Shown here in pieces: positions 17,771-24,613 of a DNA stretch of 64,000 nt. Within the stretch, counting starts at the first letter, position 1, and each line of letters begins with the position of its first letter. Under the pieces are notes generated by a model. The model ran no database searches and was not told the origin of the DNA. It saw only the letters and a list, made by a program, of their open reading frames with translations. The DNA is from Paenibacillus sp. FSL A5-0031 (GTDB taxonomy: Bacteria; Bacillota; Bacilli; Paenibacillales; Paenibacillaceae), in the NCBI RefSeq assembly GCF_001956295.1, contig NZ_MRTD01000008.1, positions 1 to 64,000 on the forward strand. The letters are read 5' to 3'. Both the position numbers and the translations under genes were made by a program.

Positions 17771-18058
17771 GCTGAGATGATCGCCAGTGGCGAGCTTTCA
17801 CTTGAAAGCGTTGTGCCGCGAACCGTGCGCACGCAGATGCTCCCGCCGCCTCCCTCTGTGCGCTGCGGACAAATGGCTCCCCGTGCGAGCCGACCGAGTA
17901 AGCTGCAGCAAGCAGTGCAAGCAGTGCAAGCAGTGCAAGCAGTGCAAGCAGTGCAAGCAGTGCAAGCAGTGCAAGCAGTGCAAGCAGTGCAAGCAGTGCA
18001 AGCAGTGCAAGCAGCAACAATTGTCTCGCCACTGCGGGAGGAAGGGAAGCTTCTATAG
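17771..18058 (+). pseudogene. Degenerate tandem copy of the etfB 3' end
   Basis: It restarts as GAGATGATCGCCAGTGG, matching etfB around 17530, and encodes EMIASGELSLESVVPRTVRTQ against ELIASGELSLESVSPRTARTQ in etfB. It closes as LREEGKLL plus stop, against LREEAKLL. Between them the copy has diverged and gained a (GCAAGCAGT)11 expansion. It lacks the other 80 percent of etfB and a start of its own, so it is a partial duplication. Confidence 0.85.
17908..18014. repeat. 9-bp tandem repeat (GCAAGCAGT)11
   Basis: Eleven perfect copies of GCAAGCAGT from 17908 to 18006 plus an 8-base partial copy. In the frame of the etfB-like pseudogene it reads (QAV)n. Perfect identity suggests recent expansion and probable length variation between strains. 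Confidence 0.95.
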
Positions 18059-18128
18059 GAACATGACTTATTCAGTGAAGTTGGGCTTTTCAGGGGTAGT
18101 GGAGTTGGGCTGGGGAATGTAGATAGTG

Positions 18129-18462
18129 GAGCAGGTAGTAAATTTGTATTGGGGCATGTTGATATTGGGCAGGTAGTGGTTTTGTGCTGAGGCATGTTGG
18201 TATTGGGCAGGTAGTAAATTTGTGTTGAGGTATGTTGGTATTGGGCAGGTAGTGGATTGGTGCTGAGGCATGTTGGTATTGGGCAGGTAGTGGATTGGTG
18301 CTGAGGCATGTTGGTATTGGGCAGGTAGTGTTGGTGCTAAGGCATGTTGGTATTGGGCAGGTAGTGTTGGTGCTAAGGCATGTTGGTATTGGGCAGGTAG
18401 TGTTGGTGCTGAGGCATGTTGGTATTGGGCAGGTAGTGTTGGTGCTGAGGCATGTTGGTATT
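18129..18462. repeat. Nine tandem repeats of 38 then 36 bp
   Basis: Five 38-bp units (18129-18318) followed by four 36-bp units (18319-18462). Each starts GGGCAGGTAGT, has TTGGTGCTGAGG or a variant, and ends CATGTTGGTATT. The 36-bp units have lost two bases after GTAGT and are nearly identical, so they expanded after that deletion. Unit 1 starts GAGC instead of GGGC. Confidence 0.93.
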
Positions 18463-18726
18463 AGAGCAGGAATGATGCAGAGACATTTGACAAGAACTGA
18501 ATAGTTACTGGTTACTAGACAATTTAGTGAGTTTTCTTGTTGATAAAGTGGCTCAAATCAAAAGCAGTGTTTGACCTACATTGGACTTTGGTAATTAATC
18601 AAACCTTCCCAATTAACGGACATCAGATACCTTATTTGCTGAAAAACCTTCTATTTCTCGATCTAACGGACATAGGTTCCCTTATTTCATAAAATATCGA
18701 GCGTTTGGGTGCCATTTAGGGCAAAT

Positions 18727-19050
18727 AACGGATCTCATGTCCGTTAAATTGTAATTTAGCCCTTAAATACAGAAATAACGGATCTCATGTCCGTTAGATA
18801 ATAATTTATGCCCCTAAATTCGGAAATAACGGCTCTCATGTCCGTTAGAAAGTAATTTATGCCCCTAAATCCAGAAATAACGGATCTCATGTCCGTTAGA
18901 TAATAATTTATGCCCCTAAATTCAGAAACAACGGCTCTCATGTCCGTTAGAAAGTAATTTATGCCCCTAAATTCGGAAATAACGGATCTCATGTCCGTTA
19001 GAGAGTAATTAACCACTAAATTCACAAATAGCGGCTCTAATGTCCATTAA
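18727..19050. repeat. Seven 51-bp repeats with internal hairpins, alternating subtypes
   Basis: Units start at 18727, 18777, 18828, 18879, 18930, 18981 and 19030. Each opens with a small palindrome, AACGG(A/C)-TCTCATG-TCCGTT, and ends with ATTTATGCCCCTAAATTC-like text. Units alternate between a GGATCTC form followed by GATAATAA and a GGCTCTC form followed by GAAAGTAA, which makes a 102-bp higher-order period. Two diverged relatives (TAACGGACAT...) lie at about 18615 and 18664. Confidence 0.92.
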
Positions 19051-19144
19051 GACGATACCTAAACAGGTCAAGCACTGAATATAGAGTTGAACGCACAAAG
19101 AGCTACGCTTATTCGTAAAAGCTGTGGAAGAGGAGCTGTATCCT

Positions 19145-20137
19145 ATGTCCAAAACCATTCTCGTATTTGCAGAAAGCCGGAATGGCGCGCTGCGCCGAGT
19201 GGCGCTTGAGGCACTCGGCGCAGCGCGCCGGCTCGCAGGCAAGGACGGCCATGTCCACGCCGTCCTTGCCTGCTTCGGCGGTGCGGCGGATGAAGCCGCC
19301 GCACTGCTCGCGCGGGGCGCGGACGTCGTGCATATCGCCGACGATCCGGCCCTTCGCGCCTTTGCGCCCGAGGCGTATATCGCCGCCCTCGGCGCAGCCA
19401 TAACTGCGGTGCGGCCGGACGCGCTATTGCTCGGCCACACCGCTTTGGGGCGCGAGCTCGCGCCCCGAGTGGCCGCTGCCAATGGCGCCGGCCACATCGC
19501 AGACGTCATTGCCATCGAAACATCTGACGATGGCAATGACGTCTTATTTACCCGCCCGCTCTACGCCGGCAAGGCGTTCGAGCGGCGCAGCTTTGTTTCG
19601 GGCGCGACGTGGGTCATCACCGTGCGCCCGAACAACCTCCCGGCGACTGAACCGCTGGACGCCGCCGATATAAAGGGCACCGCAGCGGAGCTGCCCTTCA
19701 CGGTGCCGCCGCTTTATACCGCCGTGCGCAGCGTTGTGCGCCGCGCCGGAGGGCAGCTCGATCTTGCCGAAGCCGACGTCGTCGTGTCCGGCGGCCGAGG
19801 CGTTCGCAGCGCAGCAGGTTTTGAGCCGCTGCAAGCGATGGCAACAGCGCTTGGGGGCGCAGTCGGCGCCTCTCGCGGCGCATGCGATGCCGGCTACTGC
19901 GATTATGCCCTCCAAATCGGGCAGACCGGCAAAGTTGTCACGCCTCAGCTCTATATTGCTTGCGGAATCAGCGGCGCTATTCAACATCTGGCGGGTATGA
20001 GCCAATCTCGCGTCATTGTCGCTATCAATAAAGACCCCGATGCCCCTATTTTCAGCGTTGCTGATTATGGCATCGTAGGCGATTTATTCGAGGTTGTTCC
20101 GCTATTAACAACAGAGCTCCAACGTGCTCGCGCTTAA
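19145..20137 (+). CDS. etfA: Electron transfer flavoprotein, alpha subunit
   Basis: 330 aa, the FAD-binding ETF subunit. The C-terminal FAD domain shows VVSGGRGV, GASRGACDAGY, QIGQTGKVVTPQLY, INKDPDAPIF and ADYGIVGD. I chose ATG 19145, 9 bases after AGGAG; a GTG at 19124 lies within that ribosome region. The first 600 bases are visibly much richer in G+C than etfB or the spacer and contain several long perfect inverted repeats (see findings). It must be expressed either by reading through 1.4 kb of repeats or from its own promoter, which I could not identify. Confidence 0.95.
   Translation: MSKTILVFAESRNGALRRVALEALGAARRLAGKDGHVHAVLACFGGAADEAAALLARGADVVHIADDPALRAFAPEAYIAALGAAITAVRPDALLLGHTALGRELAPRVAAANGAGHIADVIAIETSDDGNDVLFTRPLYAGKAFERRSFVSGATWVITVRPNNLPATEPLDAADIKGTAAELPFTVPPLYTAVRSVVRRAGGQLDLAEADVVVSGGRGVRSAAGFEPLQAMATALGGAVGASRGACDAGYCDYALQIGQTGKVVTPQLYIACGISGAIQHLAGMSQSRVIVAINKDPDAPIFSVADYGIVGDLFEVVPLLTTELQRARA
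19184..19544. repeat. Cluster of long perfect inverted repeats inside etfA
   Basis: Stems, all perfect: 18 bp at 19184-19201 / 19212-19229; 15 bp at 19235-19249 / 19259-19273; 9 bp at 19281-19289 / 19296-19304; a 20-bp loop-free palindrome at 19447-19466; 17 bp at 19501-19517 / 19528-19544. Except for the palindrome, loops are 6-10 bases. All lie within codons of the N-terminal half of etfA. Confidence 0.95.
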
Positions 20138-20201
20138 ATGTCCTAGTTTTCATCTAATTGCCTCTCACCCGAATCGCGCTTAAATGTCCTAGCTTTCATC
20201 T
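20128..20201. repeat. 28-bp direct repeat spanning the etfA stop codon
   Basis: TCGCGCTTAAATGTCCTAG followed by TTTTCATCT at 20128 recurs at 20174 with one difference. The first copy contains the etfA stop (TAA). A third, shorter echo (ATCGCACTTAAA) follows at about 20203. This is a small local duplication of the gene end, like the larger one at the etfB end. Confidence 0.85.
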
Positions 20202-20292
20202 GAATCGCACTTAAAATTTTTTCACCAAAGTTGATTCCATCTACAATCAACTAAATCATCTGATTCAAGCCCCTAACCCTGTCCACTAAAAA

Positions 20293-20361
20293 ATCAAAAA
20301 AAGGCGTCTACCCTGTTTCGGCCGCATACAGAGCCGAGTCAGAGATAGAACGCCTTTTGAT
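20293..20361. terminator. Bidirectional terminator between etfA and the SRAP gene
   Basis: ATCAAAAAAAGGCGT-TCT pairs with AGAACGCCTTTTGAT, with a 37-base interior that itself contains CGGC/GCCG. A and T tracts flank both sides, fitting convergent genes. Confidence 0.75.
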
Positions 20362-20391
20362 TTAACCTATATCACTTATTAAATCACTTAC

Positions 20392-21063
20392 TTATGCAAA
20401 ATCAGGACGGATTTCACGAATACAATCCGGCGATTCGTACAGATCATCATGCACCGCATTCGTTACCGGGTAGGCGCGCATGAGGTAAGTGTCCATAGCC
20501 TCTAAATGCTTCCGCAATCCGCTGAATTCGGTAATACGCGGATTGAGCCAATCTTCCATACCCTCTTCGTCCAAAATAACCGGAACTCGAGGCTGCCACA
20601 CCGACATCGCTCCTGTCGATGCTGCGGTAATCATTGTGAAGGCACGTACTTCCTTGCCGCTCACGTTTTTCCAGCAGTCGTAAATGCCCGCTATGCCAAA
20701 AAGCTGCTGGCTTGGAACAACAATGTGCATCGCCCTCGGATCACGCTCTTTGCCGAATTGCTTTTGACCAAAAAAGCCGCTGCATGGCAGCACACATCTT
20801 TGTCTGCGAAGCATTCTTTCTAAGAAAGGCTTCTCGGACAACGTCATATGGTCTGCATTAACTGCATCCTTTGCCCAAAAAGGAAACAGCCCCCATCTCG
20901 ATTCCTCCATCGTCCGCTGATCAAATCGATCATTCATGACAATCGAAACCATCTGAGTCGGAGCTGCATTAAATCGGTTTGTATGCCCACGAATTACTTT
21001 TCCTACCTGAAACATATCCACTATATCGCCAATATCTGCTGTTAACGAAAACCGTTCAATCAT
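20392..21063 (-). CDS. SRAP-domain (YedK/HMCES family) protein, catalytic residues missing
   Basis: About 223 aa with overall SRAP architecture: RFNAAPTQ, RWGLFPFWAK, the NA...SEKPF stretch, RCVLPCSGF and PRVPVIL. Active family members start Met-Cys-Gly-Arg and use Cys2 to cross-link abasic sites, with a conserved Glu (GFYEW) and His (H-x-R-x-P-V-I-L). Here the start reads MIERFSLT, so Cys2 is Ile; GFYEW is GFFGQ; and the His position is Gln (WQPRVPVIL). The Asn is kept. A GTG at 21081 would start upstream, but AGGGTGGT precedes ATG 21063. The fold should be kept; cross-linking activity should not. Role unknown. Confidence 0.85.
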   Translation of the reverse strand: MIERFSLTADIGDIVDMFQVGKVIRGHTNRFNAAPTQMVSIVMNDRFDQRTMEESRWGLFPFWAKDAVNADHMTLSEKPFLERMLRRQRCVLPCSGFFGQKQFGKERDPRAMHIVVPSQQLFGIAGIYDCWKNVSGKEVRAFTMITAASTGAMSVWQPRVPVILDEEGMEDWLNPRITEFSGLRKHLEAMDTYLMRAYPVTNAVHDDLYESPDCIREIRPDFA

Positions 21064-21203
21064 CGCGACCACCCTTTTCACGTTGTTGAATCCAGTTTTT
21101 GTTAAAGTCGCGATATTTATGCAACGTTTCTAGTCAGAATATTAGAAAGACCTAAACAACAGCTTTCCGAAAATAGTTCCTCTACTCTTCAAAATCCGCT
21201 CGT

Positions 21204-22055
21204 CTACATCGTAAACCGTTTTCGGAATTTAAGAGGAGGCATTCCCGTATGGGATGCAAACAGCCTAGAGAAATGCGGCGTCTGCCGGAAGCCTGTTTCC
21301 TCTGCTACTTTTGCAATGGTCCAATCTGTCTTAATAAGCAGCAGCTTTGCTTGATCGAGTCTATAATAAAGCAAATATTGCTGCGGCGTACAATCAAAAA
21401 CCTCACTCATGCAGCGAGTAATATAATTCGTATGTAATTGAAGCACATCGCTCAGCATCGTATTGCTGATTGGTGAACGATAATTCAGCTTTAAGTACGC
21501 AGCCGCACGCTCTGCTACCGATACGGCAGCTTTAGCCGCATCCGAGCGCCAGCCTTCGTCCAGCATTTGAAGCAAATGCAGAAACCGCTGCTGCCGATCC
21601 CAGAACGCGCCATGTGACGAGCCTTTGGAAGCCTCATGCAATTGTGAGAAAATAAGACTCGCTTCATCCGTGTAGGTAAGCTTCATTTGTTTAGGCAGAC
21701 GAATGGCATAAGTGTAGTAATCTCCTCTAAGCGATCCGCTTTGATTGCCTACCGTCTCCTCCCAAGCGCCTACTGTTTGAAAATGAATCCAATCAAACAC
21801 GGTCTCTTCCTCGCATGGACGTGTAGAATAATGCCAGCGGTCCGGCCTTAAAATAAGCACATCTCCAGGACCGAGCGTCCATCTGCGATTATCCTCTGCT
21901 ACATGCAGTGCTCCCTTGTTTACATACAACAAATCAAATACGCCGAGGTTTGTCCTATTCGGATGCTCCTCGCCCGCACGATAAACCAAACGGTTGGATT
22001 CTATAAAAAATGGCAATGGTGGTGAACGAAACGTTAGTAATAGCTCCTCTGACAA
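21204..22055 (-). CDS. AraC-family transcriptional regulator
   Basis: About 283 aa. An N-terminal cupin-like sensing domain (DLLYVNKGALHVAEDN, GPGDVLILRPDRWH) is followed by two helix-turn-helix motifs over the last 100 residues (NTMLSDVLQLHTNYIT and TIAKVAEETGFRQTPHFSR). I place the start at TTG 22055, 6 bases after AGAAGGAGAGAG. The frame stays open to 22202, but those 49 codons are translated repeat units (AYEEGFAMQN, AYEVSFAMQN) and are not protein-like. No obvious target gene is adjacent, so its regulon is unknown. Confidence 0.9.
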   Translation of the reverse strand: MSEELLLTFRSPPLPFFIESNRLVYRAGEEHPNRTNLGVFDLLYVNKGALHVAEDNRRWTLGPGDVLILRPDRWHYSTRPCEEETVFDWIHFQTVGAWEETVGNQSGSLRGDYYTYAIRLPKQMKLTYTDEASLIFSQLHEASKGSSHGAFWDRQQRFLHLLQMLDEGWRSDAAKAAVSVAERAAAYLKLNYRSPISNTMLSDVLQLHTNYITRCMSEVFDCTPQQYLLYYRLDQAKLLLIKTDWTIAKVAEETGFRQTPHFSRLFASHTGMPPLKFRKRFTM

Positions 22056-22075
22056 CCTAATCTCTCTCCTTCTAG

Positions 22076-22290
22076 AGTTTTGCATAGCAAAACTCACTTC
22101 GTAAGCATGAGCTTTGTTTTGCATAGCAAAACCTTCTTCGTAAGCATAAGTTTTGCTCAGCAAATCTCTCTTCATAAGCATTAATCCAGTTTTGCACAAC
22201 AAAGCCTGCCATCCTAGCCTATGCTCATTTTACCTAGCAAAACTAGCTTCAAAAAGCATACGCTTACTTTTTCACAGTAAAATAAACTTC
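22076..22290. repeat. Diverged array of the 41-bp element, upstream of the AraC gene
   Basis: Units of about 36-40 bp carry TTTTGC-ATAG-CAAAA, then CTTCGTAAGCATAAG. They start near 22076, 22115, 22151 and 22188, with more decayed copies to about 22290. The layout is the one seen upstream of map (TTTTAC-GATA-GTAAAA ... CTTCGAAAGCATAAG), with compensating changes in the stem (AC/GT to GC/GC). The repeats lie directly upstream of the regulator's ribosome site. Confidence 0.85.
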
Positions 22291-22365
22291 GCAATTAATA
22301 ATCATGTGTAAATGTGCAAAAAATGACTACTGCTCATGTTACTTGAAAACCATTTCATTTGTCTA

Positions 22366-22417
22366 CAACAAAAGAAATCCCCCACCATTCCGCTTCCGGA
22401 AATGACTTGGGGGATTT
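22366..22417 (-). terminator. Terminator of the flavodoxin operon
   Basis: AAATCCCCCA pairs with TGGGGGATTT (10 bp, perfect), with an inner CCATTCCG/CGGAAATG part. On the minus strand it is followed by TCTTTTGTTG. It ends about 30 bases past the stop at 22448. Confidence 0.7.
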
Positions 22418-22447
22418 GCAAATTTTGTATTATTTTCAGCAGCAATT

Positions 22448-23164
22448 TCACATCACCAGCTGTACATCATCCGAGCCCGGATTAACCTTAAAGAAATCTA
22501 CGTCCGGCAGCAAGCTTTTGACCAAAAACATATAATCATAAGAAAGCTCAAGCGATTGCTCGTCAGGCACGAACACGACCTGCTTGCCGCTTAAAAGGGA
22601 GAACACTTCGATTCGGTCAGGGAGCTTCTCGAATGCACTCATACAAAATACCGATGTCATATGAAAATATAGATTAAGAGCATCTTCATCTGTATCTACT
22701 GCTAGCTTTTGAACAATATAATGATCAAGCGAAGCCTCTTGCTCGGCAGAAACCAAATGAAAGATTTGTGAAATCTCCAAATCGAGCTCCTCTACATAAG
22801 CCGTCATTTGTTCATAAAATATAATCGGCATACTCGGTGCTCCGCCGCCAAGCAAGAAGGCTGCCAAATGCTCCTTAATGGTTTGCTTCATTTGCAAGAA
22901 ATGCTCATCGGAATGGAACTTATAATTTCGATTTGTCCACCAATTCTCAACGGAAGTATGTATCGTCTCTACTCCGCGTGTCTCTTTGGACTGACGATAA
23001 AAGTCGTTTACCGTGTGGCTGGCTGCATATTGAACAAGCTGCCGCCAATTCACATCACTTTCCTGCTTGCGACCGGACTTTCTTCGAGCGAACCGTTCGG
23101 GGCAACGCAGCAGCTCTTCTAGCTTATAGTCTTCAACTCTCAAAATCGCTGGCAACTGCTCCAT
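22448..23164 (-). CDS. Hypothetical protein, third gene of the Fur-type operon
   Basis: A 238-aa soluble protein with no signal or membrane segment. The start, LRVEDYKLEELLRCPERFARRK, resembles the N-terminal 'SYSRLSTYEQCPLKFKY' helix of PD-(D/E)XK nuclease-fold proteins such as AddB/Cas4 relatives. I see no clear D-x(n)-E-x-K active site, so this is only a suggestion. It follows the flavodoxin gene by 25 bases and shares its operon and terminator. No function assigned. Confidence 0.75.
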   Translation of the reverse strand: MEQLPAILRVEDYKLEELLRCPERFARRKSGRKQESDVNWRQLVQYAASHTVNDFYRQSKETRGVETIHTSVENWWTNRNYKFHSDEHFLQMKQTIKEHLAAFLLGGGAPSMPIIFYEQMTAYVEELDLEISQIFHLVSAEQEASLDHYIVQKLAVDTDEDALNLYFHMTSVFCMSAFEKLPDRIEVFSLLSGKQVVFVPDEQSLELSYDYMFLVKSLLPDVDFFKVNPGSDDVQLVM

Positions 23165-23189
23165 TACAAAGTCCGCCTTTCTCGTTCCA

Positions 23190-23642
23190 CTATCCGGCTA
23201 CCGCTACAAGACCCGCAATTTGGCGTCCTAATTTTCTTCCTTGCTCTTTCTCTTCCTCAGACGCGTTATATTCAAATTTAATGCACTCGCCCGCAATTTC
23301 TGCGCCGAGCTCCTTCAGCTTCGCTTCAATTGTATCTACAGCGCCGCAATAGATTGGGTATGATGTATCGCCTGAGCCAAATACGGCTGCTTTCTTGCCG
23401 CTAAGATCAAGTCCATCCATTTCTTCGAAGAAATCGAGAAATTCATCCGGCAGCTCACCGTCTCCCCATGTGTACGCGCCAATAATAATGGCGTCATAAT
23501 GATTCAGCTCATCCGCGGTGGCATCGAAGGCTTCTTTAGAAACAACCTCCGCGCCCGCTTCCTTAGCTCCTTCTACTATCGCCTCGGCCATTTCTTCTGT
23601 ATTTCCGGTCATGCTAGCATACACCACAAGTATTTTGGGCAT
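23190..23642 (-). CDS. Short-chain flavodoxin
   Basis: 150 aa. The FMN phosphate loop is SMTGNTEEMA (residues 10-19), followed by the isoalloxazine loops around AYTWGDGELPDEF and FGSGDTSYPIYCG. Length and sequence match B. subtilis YkuN/YkuP, low-potential electron carriers that replace ferredoxin when iron is short. GGAGG lies before the ATG. It is the middle gene of an operon whose promoter carries two Fur-box-like palindromes, which fits iron-repressed expression. Confidence 0.95.
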   Translation of the reverse strand: MPKILVVYASMTGNTEEMAEAIVEGAKEAGAEVVSKEAFDATADELNHYDAIIIGAYTWGDGELPDEFLDFFEEMDGLDLSGKKAAVFGSGDTSYPIYCGAVDTIEAKLKELGAEIAGECIKFEYNASEEEKEQGRKLGRQIAGLVAVAG

Positions 23643-23672
23643 CTTCTTTCCTCCGCTTTCTATTTTTTGTCG

Positions 23673-24473
23673 TTAGACATTTATCGTTTGAATGCCTTGG
23701 AAAAGCGTAGCGAGATACAGATTTCCATCTTGCATATCAATATCTGTTACAGGATAACCAAGTTGAACGGATAGTAGAGTTACTTGATTACACAAATAAG
23801 TAAGCTGGAATAATCCGCGATCCGTACATACATAAACCTCATTGCCCTTCGCCTGCACAGAAAAAATAAAACGTTTACCGAATCTTATCCGGTCAAATCT
23901 TCCTTTTTTATCGCCAATAAACAGCTCGCCCTGATCGCTCGTTCCAATTAAGTGGCCTCTGAATACCGCTAAGCTTGTTACACTTGCACCCAGCTCAAAA
24001 TGAGCCCAATCATCCATAAAACGATCATATAAAGAGATGCCGCTCTCATGCGAAATGATCAAATATTGAGGCAAGTTCATAAAATCATATACACGTTTAT
24101 CTTGGCATGCTATTTGCTCCCATTTGGAGCTGGCTTTGGACCAAAGCCCATATTCCGTTGCAACGTAGCTGCTTCCACCGATCTTGCGATACTGATAACT
24201 AGGAATCAATATGCCATCATTGACCCATGCTTCTCCGTTCCATTCATATAAGCCGCTGCTTGAGCAGGCATGCAGCAAATCATGCTGCAACTGCAGCCGA
24301 TTTACATTAGTCTGGTCTTCCATGCCTTGATCAAGCTTCTTCCATTCTCCTTCAGCATCGATTTGGTAAATCCCGTGACCGACTGAAGCGGCATACAAGC
24401 TATCAGCTCCTGCTTTAACGGACGAGAAGGGAAAGAGCAGCCAATTCCAAGGCTTGCTCGTTTCAGTCTGCAT
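23673..24473 (-). CDS. Beta-propeller-like protein
   Basis: About 266 aa of repeated short beta-strand blades of the kind seen in two-component-regulator propellers: SLYAASVGHGIYQID, HACSSSGLYEWNG, SYVATEYGLWS, LIGTSDQGELF, VYVCTDRGLFQL and LYLATLFQGIQTI. That is about six blades, each with a small-G-Y/L/I core. No signal peptide or membrane segment, so it is probably cytosolic. I prefer ATG 24473 (after GGAGTGAG) to the upstream start at 24515. First gene of the Fur-type operon with flavodoxin; a sensing or binding role is a guess. Confidence 0.8.
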   Translation of the reverse strand: MQTETSKPWNWLLFPFSSVKAGADSLYAASVGHGIYQIDAEGEWKKLDQGMEDQTNVNRLQLQHDLLHACSSSGLYEWNGEAWVNDGILIPSYQYRKIGGSSYVATEYGLWSKASSKWEQIACQDKRVYDFMNLPQYLIISHESGISLYDRFMDDWAHFELGASVTSLAVFRGHLIGTSDQGELFIGDKKGRFDRIRFGKRFIFSVQAKGNEVYVCTDRGLFQLTYLCNQVTLLSVQLGYPVTDIDMQDGNLYLATLFQGIQTINV

Positions 24474-24613
24474 GTCTCTCACTCCTATAAAAATAATCGT
24501 TATATCGTTATCCATTCACTAATAATGCAATATGTTTCGTTTCTTATAAGGCGTTATTGGGGATGTCTATCCAAACTCTTTCATGGCAGTAGTAAAAGAA
24601 CAACACCATCCAG

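Larger units (their letters stand above)
17701..19144. other. Repeat-filled spacer between etfB and etfA
   Basis: About 1.44 kb without an intact gene, where etfB and etfA are usually adjacent. In order it holds a G-rich linker, a degenerate second copy of the etfB 3' end with a 9-bp microsatellite, a second linker resembling the first, nine 38/36-bp repeats, about 260 bases of unrepeated sequence, and seven 51-bp repeats. The linkers (around 17730-17770 and 18095-18135) share GGTAGTGG-AGTTGGG-type text, so linker and etfB end were apparently copied together. Long frames in this stretch are translations of repeats. Confidence 0.9.

Noticed and set aside
17466..18309. Long minus-strand frames across the etf spacer (Leu-Ala-Leu, Cys-Thr-Ala or His-Cys-Leu repeats)
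   Set aside because: They are translations of the 9-bp and 38-bp repeats and of etfB antisense; no ribosome site or independent protein character.
18295..18504. Plus-strand frame of 12-aa repeats (VLRHVGIGQVVL)
   Set aside because: Created by the 36-bp unit being a multiple of three; begins inside the array and has no ribosome site.
18756..19025. Minus-strand frame of 17-aa repeats (INYYLTDMRSVIS...)
   Set aside because: Created by the 51-bp unit being a multiple of three; hairpin repeats explain it better.
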